From NCBI GenBank assembly GCA_963698775.1, contig CAVOSE010000076.1, forward strand, positions 104,563 through 168,562: 64,000 nucleotides of DNA, read 5' to 3'. The notes beneath the pieces were generated by a model. The model ran no database searches. It saw only the letters and a list, made by a program, of their open reading frames with translations, and was not told the origin of the DNA. The DNA comes from Thiohalocapsa sp963698775. Its GTDB lineage: Bacteria; Pseudomonadota; Gammaproteobacteria; Chromatiales; Chromatiaceae. This document shows positions 1-9,188 of the stretch, piece after piece. Made by a program: the position numbers and the translations under genes. Every line of letters begins with the position of its first letter. Within the stretch, counting starts at the first letter, position 1.

Positions 1-639
1 CACCGCGCGGCCGTTATCGAGCGCGTTGCAGTTGGTTGGTTCGCCAGCCAGGGCGAGTAGGGGCTTGTCGAGGCCCTTGGCGGCGCGCACGCCAAGGCCC
101 TGCGTCTCGACTAGGTCGAGCGTGACGATACCGATGCCTTTGGGGTCGGCGCGCCCGGCGATCACAGCGGCGAGTCCGCCAGCGGAAAAACCGGCGTAGA
201 CGACCCGCCGAGCGTCCAGGTGGCGGGCCAGTGCGACCATGTCGAGCCCGTTTTGCGCGTGGCGACCATCCCAGGGGCTCGCGTTGCAGAAATCGAGGGT
301 GGCGACCCGAGTACCGGAGGCGGCGAGGGATGTGGCCAAGCCCTTCATCTGCGTCTGGCTGCGTAGAAATCCATGCGCAAGCACAACCAGGTCGTCGGCT
401 TGGCTGTCCATGTGATCGGCAGCGCCGCCGTTGGCCAGCGCCTGGGCGTTTGGGCCATCGGGCACGTAGACGCGGTAATCGAGCCGGCATCCCGTGGACG
501 AGTCGATGCTGCCGGCGATCACCCGCACGCCGGGCGGCAGCGTTGTTGCGGTGTCGTCGCTCCCCGGCCGCAGCAGGAGTCCCGAGCAACTCGCGAGCAG
601 CAATAGGGTGGGCAACAGGTAGCGGAGCTTGGTTTGCAT
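1..639 (-). CDS. Lipoprotein alpha/beta hydrolase, C-terminus cut by window edge
   Basis: Reading leftward from the ATG at 639 the frame stays open for 213 codons to base 1, so the C-terminus lies outside the window. Residues 1-18 form a lipoprotein signal with lipobox L15-A-S-C18, so the protein is probably lipid-anchored. An oxyanion-type AHGF motif is at residues 88-91 and a nucleophile elbow GFSAGG at 150-155 (Ser152), both typical of alpha/beta hydrolases; the acid and His residues would lie further on. The substrate cannot be told. It is divergent from recJ, with only about 120 bases between the two start codons. Assignment to the fold is secure; the specific function is unknown. Confidence 0.75.
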   Translation of the reverse strand, partial: MQTKLRYLLPTLLLLASCSGLLLRPGSDDTATTLPPGVRVIAGSIDSSTGCRLDYRVYVPDGPNAQALANGGAADHMDSQADDLVVLAHGFLRSQTQMKGLATSLAASGTRVATLDFCNASPWDGRHAQNGLDMVALARHLDARRVVYAGFSAGGLAAVIAGRADPKGIGIVTLDLVETQGLGVRAAKGLDKPLLALAGEPTNCNALDNGRAV

Positions 640-759
640 GAGCGTTAGATGTTGGTCGTGCTGCCCATCATCAACGACTGCCGATCGACCGGTGGGTCCA
701 GGCCCACTGTTGACCAGCCGACAACCGCGCCCGCGATAGCGGGGTGTTACCCTTGCCGG

Positions 760-2586
760 ATGTCCAACGCGAATCGATCCAAGTCCGGCGCTCAGACCGC
801 CAATGCTATTCCGGTCCGGATCCGTCGAATTGCCGAGGCGTCGGCCCAGCCGTCGGACCTGAAAGCCCTGATGCGTCAGCTGTACCTCCACCGGGGCGAT
901 GCCGAGCCGACGTCAGCCGGCCTCGCCGACCTGTTGCCGGCGACCGATCTGCTCGGCATCGGAGCCGCCGCCGAGTTATTGGCCGACTGCATCGGCAGGG
1001 ACGGGCGCATTGTCGTCGTCGGTGACTTCGATGCCGACGGCGCCACCGGCAGCGCGGTGGCCATGCTCGGCCTGCGCGCGCTCGGTGCCACCAGCCTCCG
1101 GCACCTGACCCCCAGCCGATTCAAGCATGGCTACGGCCTGAGCCCGGCGGTGGTCGATGCCGCGGCGCCGCACAAGCCGGGCTTGCTGATCACCGTCGAC
1201 AACGGCATAGCCAGCCTTGCCGGTGTCGAGCGTGCGCGGGCACTGGGCATTCCGGTACTGGTCACCGATCACCACCTGCCAGGGCCGGAGCTGCCCGAGG
1301 CGGCGGCCATCGTCAACCCCAATCAGCACGGCTGTGGCTTCGCCAGCAAGCACCTGGCCGGCGTCGGCGTCATGTTCTATCTGCTCGCGGCGACGCGCTC
1401 GGAACTGCGCCGCCGCGGCTGGTTCGACAGTGCCCGCGTCGGTGCGATCGCCGAGCCAAATCTGGCCCAATGGCTAGATTTGGTTGCCCTTGGTACGGTC
1501 GCGGACGTCGTCACGCTCGACCGCAACAACCGCATCCTGGTCGAGCAGGGGCTGCGTCGCATCCGTGCCGGTCACTGTCGCCCGGGGTTGCGGGCGCTGC
1601 TGGAGATCGCCGGTTGCCGCATACAGCAAGTCACCGCGCGCGACCTGGGCTTCTCGGCGGGTCCCCGACTCAACGCCGCCGGCCGTCTCGACGACATGAG
1701 CGTCGGCGTGGAGTGCCTGGTCACCGAAGACCCGGTGCGGGCAATGCAGCTGGCGCGCGAACTACACGCCCTCAACAGCGAACGCCGCGAGATCGAGTAC
1801 GACATGCGTGAGGCGGCCGAGGGCATCGTCAGCGGCCTGGCGGCGCAGGCCGGCGAGCTGCCGGCCGGGCTGTGCCTGTATGGAGCCGATTGGCACCAGG
1901 GCGTCATCGGTATCGTCGCCGCACGCATCCGCGAGCGTTGGCACCGGCCCGTCATTGCGTTTGCCGACGCTGGTCCAGGTGGCGCCGCGGTTGCCGACGC
2001 CAGTGCCTGCGCGGATGCCGCCATGGAGCATGGCCCCATGCTGCGCGGCTCCGCACGCTCCATCGAAGGGCTACATATTCGCGACGTCATCGATGCGGTG
2101 GACAAGCGTTGCCCCGGTCTCATCGAACGCTTCGGCGGTCATGCGATGGCCGCCGGCCTCAGCCTGCCGCTGCATGCGCTGGACGACTTTCGCGGCGCCT
2201 TCGCGGATGAGGTCAGGCGTGAACTCGGCGACGCGCCGACGGTGCGTGAACTACTCTCCGACGGCGAGCTTCCCGGCCCCATGCTGAATCTGCAGACCGC
2301 CGACGCGCTGCGCCTTGCGGGTCCCTGGGGTAAGGGCTTTACAGAACCTATGTTCGACGGCCTTTTCGACGTGTCAGACAAGCGGATTGTCGCCGAACGC
2401 CACCTGAAGCTGCGCGTGCGCGCCGCGGATGGTGTGCCGCTGGAGGCCATCGGCTTCAACCTGGCGGAACGGCGCGCTGAGGTCGGTGACCGGATGCGCC
2501 TGGCCTACCGGCTGGACGTGAATGACTACCGTGGGCTGCGGGCCCCGCAGCTCATCCTCGAGCACATTGAGGCACCGGAGTCTTGA
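760..2586 (+). CDS. recJ: Single-stranded-DNA-specific exonuclease RecJ
   Basis: RecJ degrades single-stranded DNA 5' to 3' in recombination, RecF-pathway and mismatch repair. The 608-residue product has the DHH phosphoesterase motifs: DFDADG at residues 89-94, TVDNG at 145-149 and TDHH at 169-172. Further on it has the DHHA1 stretch around WHQGVIGIVAAR and the FGGHAMAAG motif, followed by the C-terminal OB-like part. An in-frame ATG at 649 would add 37 residues with no RecJ similarity, so I prefer the ATG at 760. The length fits bacterial RecJ (about 570-610). The 3' end overlaps the convergent amylase-like gene by 61 bases. Confidence 0.95.
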   Translation: MSNANRSKSGAQTANAIPVRIRRIAEASAQPSDLKALMRQLYLHRGDAEPTSAGLADLLPATDLLGIGAAAELLADCIGRDGRIVVVGDFDADGATGSAVAMLGLRALGATSLRHLTPSRFKHGYGLSPAVVDAAAPHKPGLLITVDNGIASLAGVERARALGIPVLVTDHHLPGPELPEAAAIVNPNQHGCGFASKHLAGVGVMFYLLAATRSELRRRGWFDSARVGAIAEPNLAQWLDLVALGTVADVVTLDRNNRILVEQGLRRIRAGHCRPGLRALLEIAGCRIQQVTARDLGFSAGPRLNAAGRLDDMSVGVECLVTEDPVRAMQLARELHALNSERREIEYDMREAAEGIVSGLAAQAGELPAGLCLYGADWHQGVIGIVAARIRERWHRPVIAFADAGPGGAAVADASACADAAMEHGPMLRGSARSIEGLHIRDVIDAVDKRCPGLIERFGGHAMAAGLSLPLHALDDFRGAFADEVRRELGDAPTVRELLSDGELPGPMLNLQTADALRLAGPWGKGFTEPMFDGLFDVSDKRIVAERHLKLRVRAADGVPLEAIGFNLAERRAEVGDRMRLAYRLDVNDYRGLRAPQLILEHIEAPES

Positions 2587-3857
2587 GCAACCAGTACGCG
2601 TGCCATGCCGGGGCCAAGCCAGAATTCGAACGGACTTGGCAGATGGTCCATCGGCCAGTCCGGTGACAGGTCGCGCAGCGATGCTGGGGATGGGATCAGG
2701 TGTTTGAGATCGTCGACGTAGAAGCGTTGTCGGTTCCAGGGGTCTTTATTCAGCACCAGCAGTGCCTGACTGGGGCCGCTGATGGCGTGTTTGCGCAGCA
2801 CGAGGATGGATGGGTCGTGATAATCCAGCCGTTCGAGTTGGCCCTCTGCGCCGAATACCGGCGCCTCGGTCTTGATGGCATTGACCTGGCGGACGAAGTC
2901 GGTGAGGTCGACGTTGGGTTGCTCCCAGTCGTTGGGAGTGGTGGTGACGACGTCCAGTCGCTTGCGAAAGCCGTATTCAAAGCCCATCGGCATCATCACG
3001 CCAGTGGCGAACAGCGCGGTGAACAGATAGCGCTGGCGCAGGGCATCGACGTTGCTTTCAAACTCTTCGAACAGGCGCCGGGTGTCGTGGCTTTCCGGAA
3101 AGCCGATCGACGGGGCGATGTGGCGTGTCAGCTCGTATTGCTCGAGTAGCCAGTCGCCGTGGAAGTCCCACCACTTGGCGCTGTTGAAGATGGCGTCGAA
3201 GCCTGCAGAGGCGGTGTCGCGGGTCTGCTTGGGTGTGCAGCCCAGGGTCTCGGCGACGAAGACGGTGTCCGGATGCTTAGCGCGAATTTGGTCAATGATG
3301 CGGCTCCAAAAGTCGGTTGGGATCTGGTAAGCGGCGTCGCAGCGAAAGCCGCGGAAACCGAGTCCGATCAGGTGTTCCACCATTTGCACGCAATAGGCGA
3401 GCAGGCCGTTGGGGTCATCTGCGTGGCGCAGCGCGCCCTGGTGATCGAACTGGGCGAGATCGCGCCAAACGACCTTGTTGCCGTTGTCCTCGATGCAGAA
3501 TGGATTAGCGACCCGGCCATGCTCATGCACGAACCAGTCCGGATGCGACTTCACCAACGCGCTGTCCTCGGCGCAATGGTTGATGACCAGGTCGATCATC
3601 AGCGAAAGACCCTGCTGCCCTGCGGCCTTGGCCATCGCGCGGACCTGATCGTCCGCGCCGAGCTTCGATTTCGGGCGCAACAGGACCGGGTTGATGGCGA
3701 AGTAATCGGCGATGGAGTACAGGCTGCCGGAGCGCCCGAGTTTCTGGATAGGATTGACGAATACCCAGTCGAAACCCATCGCCGCCGCCCGTTCCAGATG
3801 CGGCTCCCATTCATCGAACGGTCCCGCCAGCAGCGGGAACAGGTTATAGATCAGCAT
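2526..3857 (-). CDS. GH13 alpha-amylase family enzyme, GlgE-like catalytic domain
   Basis: The 443-residue protein is a lone GH13 (beta/alpha)8 domain. It has DLVINH at residues 89-94, the nucleophile region FRCDAA with Asp174, the acid/base region VAETLG with Glu203, and the third motif FPESHD with His257-Asp258. The opening (IYNLFP, then FDWVFVNPI) resembles the catalytic core of maltosyltransferase GlgE, but the N-terminal GlgE domains are absent, so hydrolysis or transfer on alpha-glucans are both possible. It is the last gene of a minus-strand glycogen cluster after glgB and glgA, which supports a role in glycogen or maltodextrin turnover. The last 61 bases overlap the end of recJ on the other strand. 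No signal peptide is visible. Confidence 0.85.
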   Translation of the reverse strand: MLIYNLFPLLAGPFDEWEPHLERAAAMGFDWVFVNPIQKLGRSGSLYSIADYFAINPVLLRPKSKLGADDQVRAMAKAAGQQGLSLMIDLVINHCAEDSALVKSHPDWFVHEHGRVANPFCIEDNGNKVVWRDLAQFDHQGALRHADDPNGLLAYCVQMVEHLIGLGFRGFRCDAAYQIPTDFWSRIIDQIRAKHPDTVFVAETLGCTPKQTRDTASAGFDAIFNSAKWWDFHGDWLLEQYELTRHIAPSIGFPESHDTRRLFEEFESNVDALRQRYLFTALFATGVMMPMGFEYGFRKRLDVVTTTPNDWEQPNVDLTDFVRQVNAIKTEAPVFGAEGQLERLDYHDPSILVLRKHAISGPSQALLVLNKDPWNRQRFYVDDLKHLIPSPASLRDLSPDWPMDHLPSPFEFWLGPGMARVLVAQDSGASMCSRMSCGARSPR

Positions 3858-3965
3858 GCTTGGTCGTGCTCTTAGTCATGAGTCAAATACAAGTCAAACA
3901 ACAAATGCAATCGTTGTCTTAGTCGAGTATTTCCGAGACTGCGTGCCCGGCTAGCGGGCGTGCCT

Positions 3966-4075
3966 GTGGGAGCGGCTTGCAGCCGCGATTTGCAACCACC
4001 GAGACGCAGCACGAGGCGCGATCCTGCGTGCAAACTCTTCTCGCGACGTGTCGCGATTGCAAATCGCTCCCACGG
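3966..4075. repeat. REP-like inverted hairpin pair
   Basis: GTGGGAGCGGCTTGCAGCC begins at 3966 and its inverted counterpart, CGATTGCAAATCGCTCCCAC, ends near 4073. This is the GTGGGAGC...GCTCCCAC arrangement of REP-type elements in gammaproteobacteria. A second pair of the same family is at 49975-50040. It lies between glgA and the amylase-like gene and may form a hairpin in their transcript. Confidence 0.7.
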
Positions 4076-4105
4076 CGCGCTTGCCGTCCTCGGTTACCGC
4101 GAGCC

Positions 4106-6217
4106 CTAGCGATCGCGAATGAAGTCGTAGATGTTCAGATAATCCTGCCCGGGCTGATTCCACGAGTAATCGGCGCGCATCGCGTTCTTGATCAGCTCCC
4201 GGAAGTGCTCCGGGTACTGGTAATAACAGTCGATGGCTCGGCCCAGGGCCGACTCCAGACCGGGGACGTCGTAGTTGTCGAAGCGGTAGCCGTTGCGCTG
4301 GTCTAGCGGACGGTCGGAATGGTCCTTGTCGAAGACCGTGTCCGCCAGGCCGCCGACGGTGCGCACCACCGGGACGGTGCCGTAGCGCAGCGAGATCAGC
4401 TGCGTCAGACCGCAGGGTTCGAACTGACTTGGCACCAACATGATGTCGGCGCCGGCGTAGATCAGATGCGCTAGATCGTCGTCGAAGCCGATCTCTAGAT
4501 GACAGTCGGGGCTGTCATTGAGCATGCGCTTCAGACCCCAGAAGTCGTTGTTGATGGCCTGATCTGGACTGGAACCGAGCAGCACGAACTGGCCGCCCCG
4601 TTCCAGCGTGCTGAAGATCGCGTGGCGCACCAGCTCCAGGCCCTTTTGCGGATCGAGCCGACCGATGAAGGCGACGATGGGCTTGTCGCTGTCCGCGAGC
4701 ATCAGTCGATGGCGCAGGGCGCGCTTGTTGTCGTACTTGGTGTCGATGTTGTCGACCCCGTAGCGGGCCGGGATCTGATGGTCCACCTCCGGATTCCAGA
4801 CGTCGTAATCGATGCCGTTGACGACGCCGCCGTATTTCATGTGGTGGGTGTGCAGCGTCGGCTCCAGGCCGAAGCCCTGGCCCTGATCCTTGGTCTCGAA
4901 GGCATAACGTGGCGAGACGGTGGTGACGAAGTTGGAGTAGACGATGCCCGCCTTGAGGAGGTTGAGCGCATTCTTGTGCCGGTTGTCGCCCATGCGGTTC
5001 CAGTCGAAGAATCGTTCCGGCTGATGGAGTCCCGTGGCGCGCAACAGTTCGGCACCGGTAACGCCCTGGTGCTTGAAGTTGTGGATGGTGAGGCAGGCGC
5101 GCGGATGGCTCATCCCAAGCTGCTGGTAGAACTCGTACAGGAATACCGGCACCAATGCGGTCTGCCAGTCATGGCAGTGGATGATGTCCGGATGCTTACC
5201 GGCCTGCCATAGGAACTCCATCGCCGCGCGGGAAAAGAACGCGTAGCGCAACACGTCGTCTGGGAAGCCGTAGATGCTGCCGCGGTTAAAGAAGTTGTCG
5301 CCGGAGTGCGGTTCGATAAAAAAGCACTTTCGACCATGCACGAAGCCGAAGTACACCGTGCAATGGATAGCCCCGTCGTACCAGGGCACCCACAGGTCCT
5401 TATAGGCCTCATGCAGCTCGAAGATCTGGTCGTAGCGCAGGCTGTCGTACTTGGGCAGGATGATCTCGACATGATTGCCACGGATGGCAAGCTCGCGACT
5501 GATGCCGAACACCACATCCGCAAGCCCGCCGACCTTGGCCACCGGCGCCATTTCGGGCGTGATGTGCACAATATAGAGGCTGGGCCGGTGAGCGTGGTAC
5601 ACCTCCGGGGCTGGCGGTTCCGGCATGCCTTGCGGTTCCGGTTCCGGTGCCGGCTCCAGATCCATTGCCGGCTCCGGCGCTGGTTCTGGCACTGGCTCCA
5701 GCTCGGGTGTGGGTGCGGGCGTTGTTGGCGACTGCGGCGTGCTGGGTTGCTGGGCAGCCGGTGGCGTCCGGTTGACGGGTGTCAGCGGGGCTACCGGCCG
5801 AACCTCCGCGGTCGGCTCCGCTTGATTCGCCGGTCGCGTGGCGGTTTCCGGCGCTGGTTCCTTCTTACCGGCAACGCGGGTCGCCGGCAGTGGCGCTTTC
5901 GGCTCGGTCGCGGGCTCGGCGGGTTGCTCAGCCGCCCGCTTGGCAGCGGTTACCTGGCCGGCGGCGGGTTTTGGTACCGTCTTTTTGACTGGCCGCCTCG
6001 GACTGGTCGGGGCGCTTGCTGGGCTCGCCGCGGGCAATGGAGGCGCCTTCACGTCGCGCGCGGAGTCCGCCGCGGGCCGAGCTTGCCCAGCGTCTGGCGC
6101 AGCTGTTGGTGCGGCTCTTGATGGGGCTGAGGCCTGGGGTGCGACCGGGGGCGCGACCCTACCGGCGGATGTCTTGCGTGCGGCGGATTTCTTCGACGTC
6201 GTGGGCTTTTTTGCCAT
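4106..6217 (-). CDS. glgA: Glycogen synthase (GT5) with long low-complexity N-terminal extension
   Basis: From about residue 212 the protein is a complete GT5 glycogen synthase, which elongates alpha-1,4-glucan from ADP-glucose. It has the ADP-glucose-binding KVGGLADV at residues 228-235, the GRLDPQKG region, and the C-terminal EPCGLTQL motif. The first ~210 residues are unusual. Residues 1-20 are Lys/Ala/Ser/Thr-rich, like a histone H1 tail; the rest is Ala/Pro/Glu-rich, and residues 168-203 are made of PEPAPEP-type repeats. Most GlgA proteins are about 480-530 residues, so 703 is long. The ATG at 6217 keeps the extension in frame; no later start explains the core better. Its neighbours are glgB upstream and the amylase-like gene downstream on the same strand. 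Confidence 0.93.
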   Translation of the reverse strand: MAKKPTTSKKSAARKTSAGRVAPPVAPQASAPSRAAPTAAPDAGQARPAADSARDVKAPPLPAASPASAPTSPRRPVKKTVPKPAAGQVTAAKRAAEQPAEPATEPKAPLPATRVAGKKEPAPETATRPANQAEPTAEVRPVAPLTPVNRTPPAAQQPSTPQSPTTPAPTPELEPVPEPAPEPAMDLEPAPEPEPQGMPEPPAPEVYHAHRPSLYIVHITPEMAPVAKVGGLADVVFGISRELAIRGNHVEIILPKYDSLRYDQIFELHEAYKDLWVPWYDGAIHCTVYFGFVHGRKCFFIEPHSGDNFFNRGSIYGFPDDVLRYAFFSRAAMEFLWQAGKHPDIIHCHDWQTALVPVFLYEFYQQLGMSHPRACLTIHNFKHQGVTGAELLRATGLHQPERFFDWNRMGDNRHKNALNLLKAGIVYSNFVTTVSPRYAFETKDQGQGFGLEPTLHTHHMKYGGVVNGIDYDVWNPEVDHQIPARYGVDNIDTKYDNKRALRHRLMLADSDKPIVAFIGRLDPQKGLELVRHAIFSTLERGGQFVLLGSSPDQAINNDFWGLKRMLNDSPDCHLEIGFDDDLAHLIYAGADIMLVPSQFEPCGLTQLISLRYGTVPVVRTVGGLADTVFDKDHSDRPLDQRNGYRFDNYDVPGLESALGRAIDCYYQYPEHFRELIKNAMRADYSWNQPGQDYLNIYDFIRDR

Positions 6218-6359
6218 TGTTCGTAACCTGCGAGGTTATTTGCCTCGAATGTGTATACCGGACCTGTGCTCTCCGGTCTTAGGCCGCGGTGGCGGAGATC
6301 AGCGTGCCGAACGTTTGGCTCGGTCCGGCTTCAACCCAAATCCCGCGGTTGGCCCGGCT

Positions 6360-6484
6360 GTAGGTGCGGCTTTAGCCGCACGGTGGGTTTGTGCAGTGCG
6401 GCTGAAGCCGCACGTACATCGCACCCAAGGCATGCAATTTGTTGAGCAAGCCGGATGATTGATGCGAACTGCCAGATTTAGGTT
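6360..6484. repeat. Composite hairpin repeat, copy 1
   Basis: Two hairpins with 18-base palindromes, GTGCGGCTTTAGCCGCAC (6364-6381) and GTGCGGCTGAAGCCGCAC (6396-6413), are followed about 50 bases later by GATGCGAACTGCCAGATT (from 6461). The same architecture with the same tail recurs at 56093-56212 and 60790-60920. This copy lies between glgB and glgA. Confidence 0.7.
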
Positions 6485-6513
6485 CGATCGTCATCACCGA
6501 TGTGGACCGCGGG

Positions 6514-8784
6514 CTAAGTGTTCGCTGACACGACCGGCCTGAGCACGATACCGGCAAGCGGCGGCAAGGTCAGCACAACCGAATGCGGCTGATTCATCCA
6601 GGCCACCGGTTCGCTGGCGATCGCCTCGGGGCCGATGCCCACGCCGCTTCCGCCGAAGTCTTGGGCATCGGAGTTAAACAGCTCCCGATAGGCCCCGGGG
6701 CTCGGGACGCCGATGCGATAGCCTTCCCTCGGTACCGGCGTGAAGTTGAGCGCGACGATGACGTGGTCGGGTTCTCGCGGACCGTTTTGGGCATCACCTT
6801 GCTCACCGTCGCCACCGTCGGGCTGCTCGTCGGGCGCGCCGACAGCCTGCGGATCAGCCGCCAAGCCCTTGCGTTGATAGATCAACACCGAGTTCTGCGC
6901 ATCATGGCAATCGATCCATTCAAAGCCCTGGCCATCGAAGTCTCCGTCATGCAGCGCCGGCTCGTCGCGGTACAGCGCGTTGACAGTGCGCACCAAACGT
7001 TGAATGCCCTGATGCAGCGGATACTCCAGCACATACCAATCCAGCACCCGCTGGCTATCCCACTCGTCGCCCTGGGCGAATTCGCTGCCCATGAACAGCA
7101 ACTTCTTGCCGGGATGGGTGTACATGTAGGTGTAGAGCAGGCGCAGGTTGGCGAAACGCTGCCACTCGTCGCCCGGCATTCGGTACAGCAGCGAGCGTTT
7201 ACCGTGCGTGACCTCGTCGTGAGAGAACGGCAGCAGGAAGTTTTCCGAGAACGCGTAGAGCATGCTGAAGGTCAGCGCGTCTTGATGGTACTGCCGGTGG
7301 ATCGGGTCTTCCTTGAAATATTCCAACGTGTCGTTCATCCAACCCATGTTCCACTTCAGGTCGAAGCCGAGCCCGCCCAGATAGGTCGGCTTCGTCACCT
7401 GCGCATAGGAGGTGGATTCCTCCGCCATGATCAGCGTTCCCGGCACTTGGTCGTGCACCACCTCGTTCAGCTCGCGCATGAAGGCGATGGCCTCCAGATT
7501 CTCGCGGCCACCGTAACGATTAGGTACCCAGTCGGTGCGCGAATAGTCCAGATACAGCATCGATGCGACGGCGTCGACGCGTAGACCGTCGACGTGGAAC
7601 TCCTCCAGCCAGAACAGCGCGCTGGAGATCAGGAAGTTCTTCACCTCGTTGCGGCCGAAATTGAAGATCAGCGTCGCCCAGTCCAGGTGCTCGCCGAGGC
7701 GAGGATCTTCGTGTTCGAACAGCGCGGTGCCGTCGAAGCGGCCAAGGCCGTGGGCGTCTTTGGGAAAGTGCGCCGGCACCCAGTCGAGGATGACGCCGAT
7801 GCCGTTGGCGTGGCAATGGTCGACGAACCAGCGAAAATCGTCCGGACTGCCGAAGCGGCTGGTGGGGGCGTAGTAGCCGGTGGTCTGATAGCCCCACGAG
7901 AGATCGTACGGGTGCTCGGTGACGGGCATTAGCTCGATATGCGTGAAGCCGAGATCCAGCACGTAGTCGACCAGGCGTTCGCCCAGCTCGCGATAGTTCA
8001 GCATCTCGCCCTCTGGACCGCGCTGCCAGGAGCCCGGATGTACCTCGTAGATGGTCATCGGGCTGTGCAGCCAGTCGTGTCCGGCGCGCGCCTTGCGCCA
8101 GTCGTCGTCGCGCCAGCGGAAGTCGCTCGGCGGCTCGACGATGGCGGCGGTGTTGGGGCGCACCTCGAAACGGCGACCGTAGGGATCGGTCTTGAGCAGG
8201 ATGGAGCCGTCGCCGGCACGCAGCTCGAACTTGTACAGCACGCCGGGGGGCAGATCCGGAATGAACAGCTCCCAGACGCCATTGCCATGCACGCGCATCG
8301 GATGACAACGGCCGTCCCAGCGGTTGAAGTCGCCGACCACGCTGACTCGCGCCGCGTTCGGTGCCCAGACCGAGAACAACACACCGGCGATACCGTCGGT
8401 CTCGTGCACGCGCGCACCGAGCATGCGGTAGGCGTGCCAGTGGCGACCCTCGCCGAACAGATGCATGTCGAAGTCCGGCAGCTGGGGCGGGAAACAGTAC
8501 GGATCGTGGGCGATGTGCTCGCGGTGGTCCTGGTCGCGCCAGATCAGCCGATAGCGCTCCGGCAGCTCCGCTGCGTTGCCATGCCATTCAAACACTGCGG
8601 TGCCGTCGATCCGGCGCATTGCGTGGTTGCCCTCGGCGATGGTCACGTTCTCCGCGTGCGGTAACAGTGCCCGCACGCAAACGGCGCCGTTCGCGTCCGC
8701 ATGGCGGCCGAGCACGGCGAACGGGTCAGCGTGGGTGGCATCGGCAAGCTGCTGCAATACCTTGGCGGGGAGCGTTTGGGTCAT
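6514..8784 (-). CDS. glgB: 1,4-alpha-glucan branching enzyme
   Basis: GlgB introduces alpha-1,6 branches into glycogen. The 756-residue product has the N-terminal carbohydrate-binding and early-beta modules (VWAPNAARVSVVGDFN near 139-154), then the GH13 domain with the nucleophile in DGLRVDAV (Asp404), the acid/base region MAEEST (about Glu455), and SHDEV. The C-terminal beta domain contains a lineage-specific Asp/Gly/Glu/Gln-rich insertion of about 30 residues just after the IYQRKG stretch. It starts at an ATG at 8784 and is the first gene of the glgB-glgA-amylase cluster. Assignment is certain; regulation is not visible in the sequence. Confidence 0.96.
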   Translation of the reverse strand: MTQTLPAKVLQQLADATHADPFAVLGRHADANGAVCVRALLPHAENVTIAEGNHAMRRIDGTAVFEWHGNAAELPERYRLIWRDQDHREHIAHDPYCFPPQLPDFDMHLFGEGRHWHAYRMLGARVHETDGIAGVLFSVWAPNAARVSVVGDFNRWDGRCHPMRVHGNGVWELFIPDLPPGVLYKFELRAGDGSILLKTDPYGRRFEVRPNTAAIVEPPSDFRWRDDDWRKARAGHDWLHSPMTIYEVHPGSWQRGPEGEMLNYRELGERLVDYVLDLGFTHIELMPVTEHPYDLSWGYQTTGYYAPTSRFGSPDDFRWFVDHCHANGIGVILDWVPAHFPKDAHGLGRFDGTALFEHEDPRLGEHLDWATLIFNFGRNEVKNFLISSALFWLEEFHVDGLRVDAVASMLYLDYSRTDWVPNRYGGRENLEAIAFMRELNEVVHDQVPGTLIMAEESTSYAQVTKPTYLGGLGFDLKWNMGWMNDTLEYFKEDPIHRQYHQDALTFSMLYAFSENFLLPFSHDEVTHGKRSLLYRMPGDEWQRFANLRLLYTYMYTHPGKKLLFMGSEFAQGDEWDSQRVLDWYVLEYPLHQGIQRLVRTVNALYRDEPALHDGDFDGQGFEWIDCHDAQNSVLIYQRKGLAADPQAVGAPDEQPDGGDGEQGDAQNGPREPDHVIVALNFTPVPREGYRIGVPSPGAYRELFNSDAQDFGGSGVGIGPEAIASEPVAWMNQPHSVVLTLPPLAGIVLRPVVSANT

Positions 8785-9059
8785 CCTGGATGTCTCTTTG
8801 CGGTGAAATGGAGCGGAGGTCAGATTGATCGGGGGCTGGGGGTCGCGCCGGTACAGGCAATGATTTGCGATAACGGGTATGAGGCGACCAAGTTGGCAGA
8901 TGCGATTATCAGCGAAGTCAGCCCCGTGGTGTGGGCTTCTTTGTCAGTCCGTCGATACATGGTCCACCGATTCGCGGCAAAGCTGAAGGCCGAAACGCCC
9001 CAGCACCGCGGGCGGCGCCCCTCAGTACTGACGGATCGCTGATGGATCAGCTTGTCCGA
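8785..9059. other. glgB upstream region, no intact gene
   Basis: This stretch holds the glgB leader and no convincing gene. On the plus strand 8860-8946 reads like a very short piece of a DDE transposase (AMICDNGYEATKLADAI), but nothing around it supports a whole insertion sequence. Confidence 0.35.
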
Positions 9060-9182
9060 GAATCGGTCTCTTTTTGGGCACCAGCGGCGCACATAGAGCC
9101 CCTGGCGGATGAAGCGTTCAGCCTGCCGCACCGGGTTGAAGATGCGGAAGTAGGGAGTCAACAAACCGTCCAAGTAGTCTGA
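9060..9182 (-). pseudogene. Deoxyribodipyrimidine photolyase C-terminal remnant
   Basis: Reading leftward from about 9182, the frame spells PYFRIFNPVRQAERF and then YVRRW, the hallmark FAD-binding segment of class I photolyases (usually PYFRIFNP, then GERFDP, then YVRRWVPEL). Only about 35-40 residues remain, the family's following sequence is absent, and no start codon or upstream part exists before nupC. I read it as a scar of a lost DNA-repair gene. The match is short but the motif is distinctive. Confidence 0.5.
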
Positions 9183-9188
9183 CGCGGT

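Noticed and set aside
649..759. N-terminal extension of RecJ
   Set aside because: The extra 37 residues have no RecJ similarity and lie in the divergent promoter region.
8860..8946. Fragment of an IS5-like transposase (CDNGYEATKLADAI)
   Set aside because: Too short, with no catalytic residues, terminal repeats or neighbouring transposase parts.
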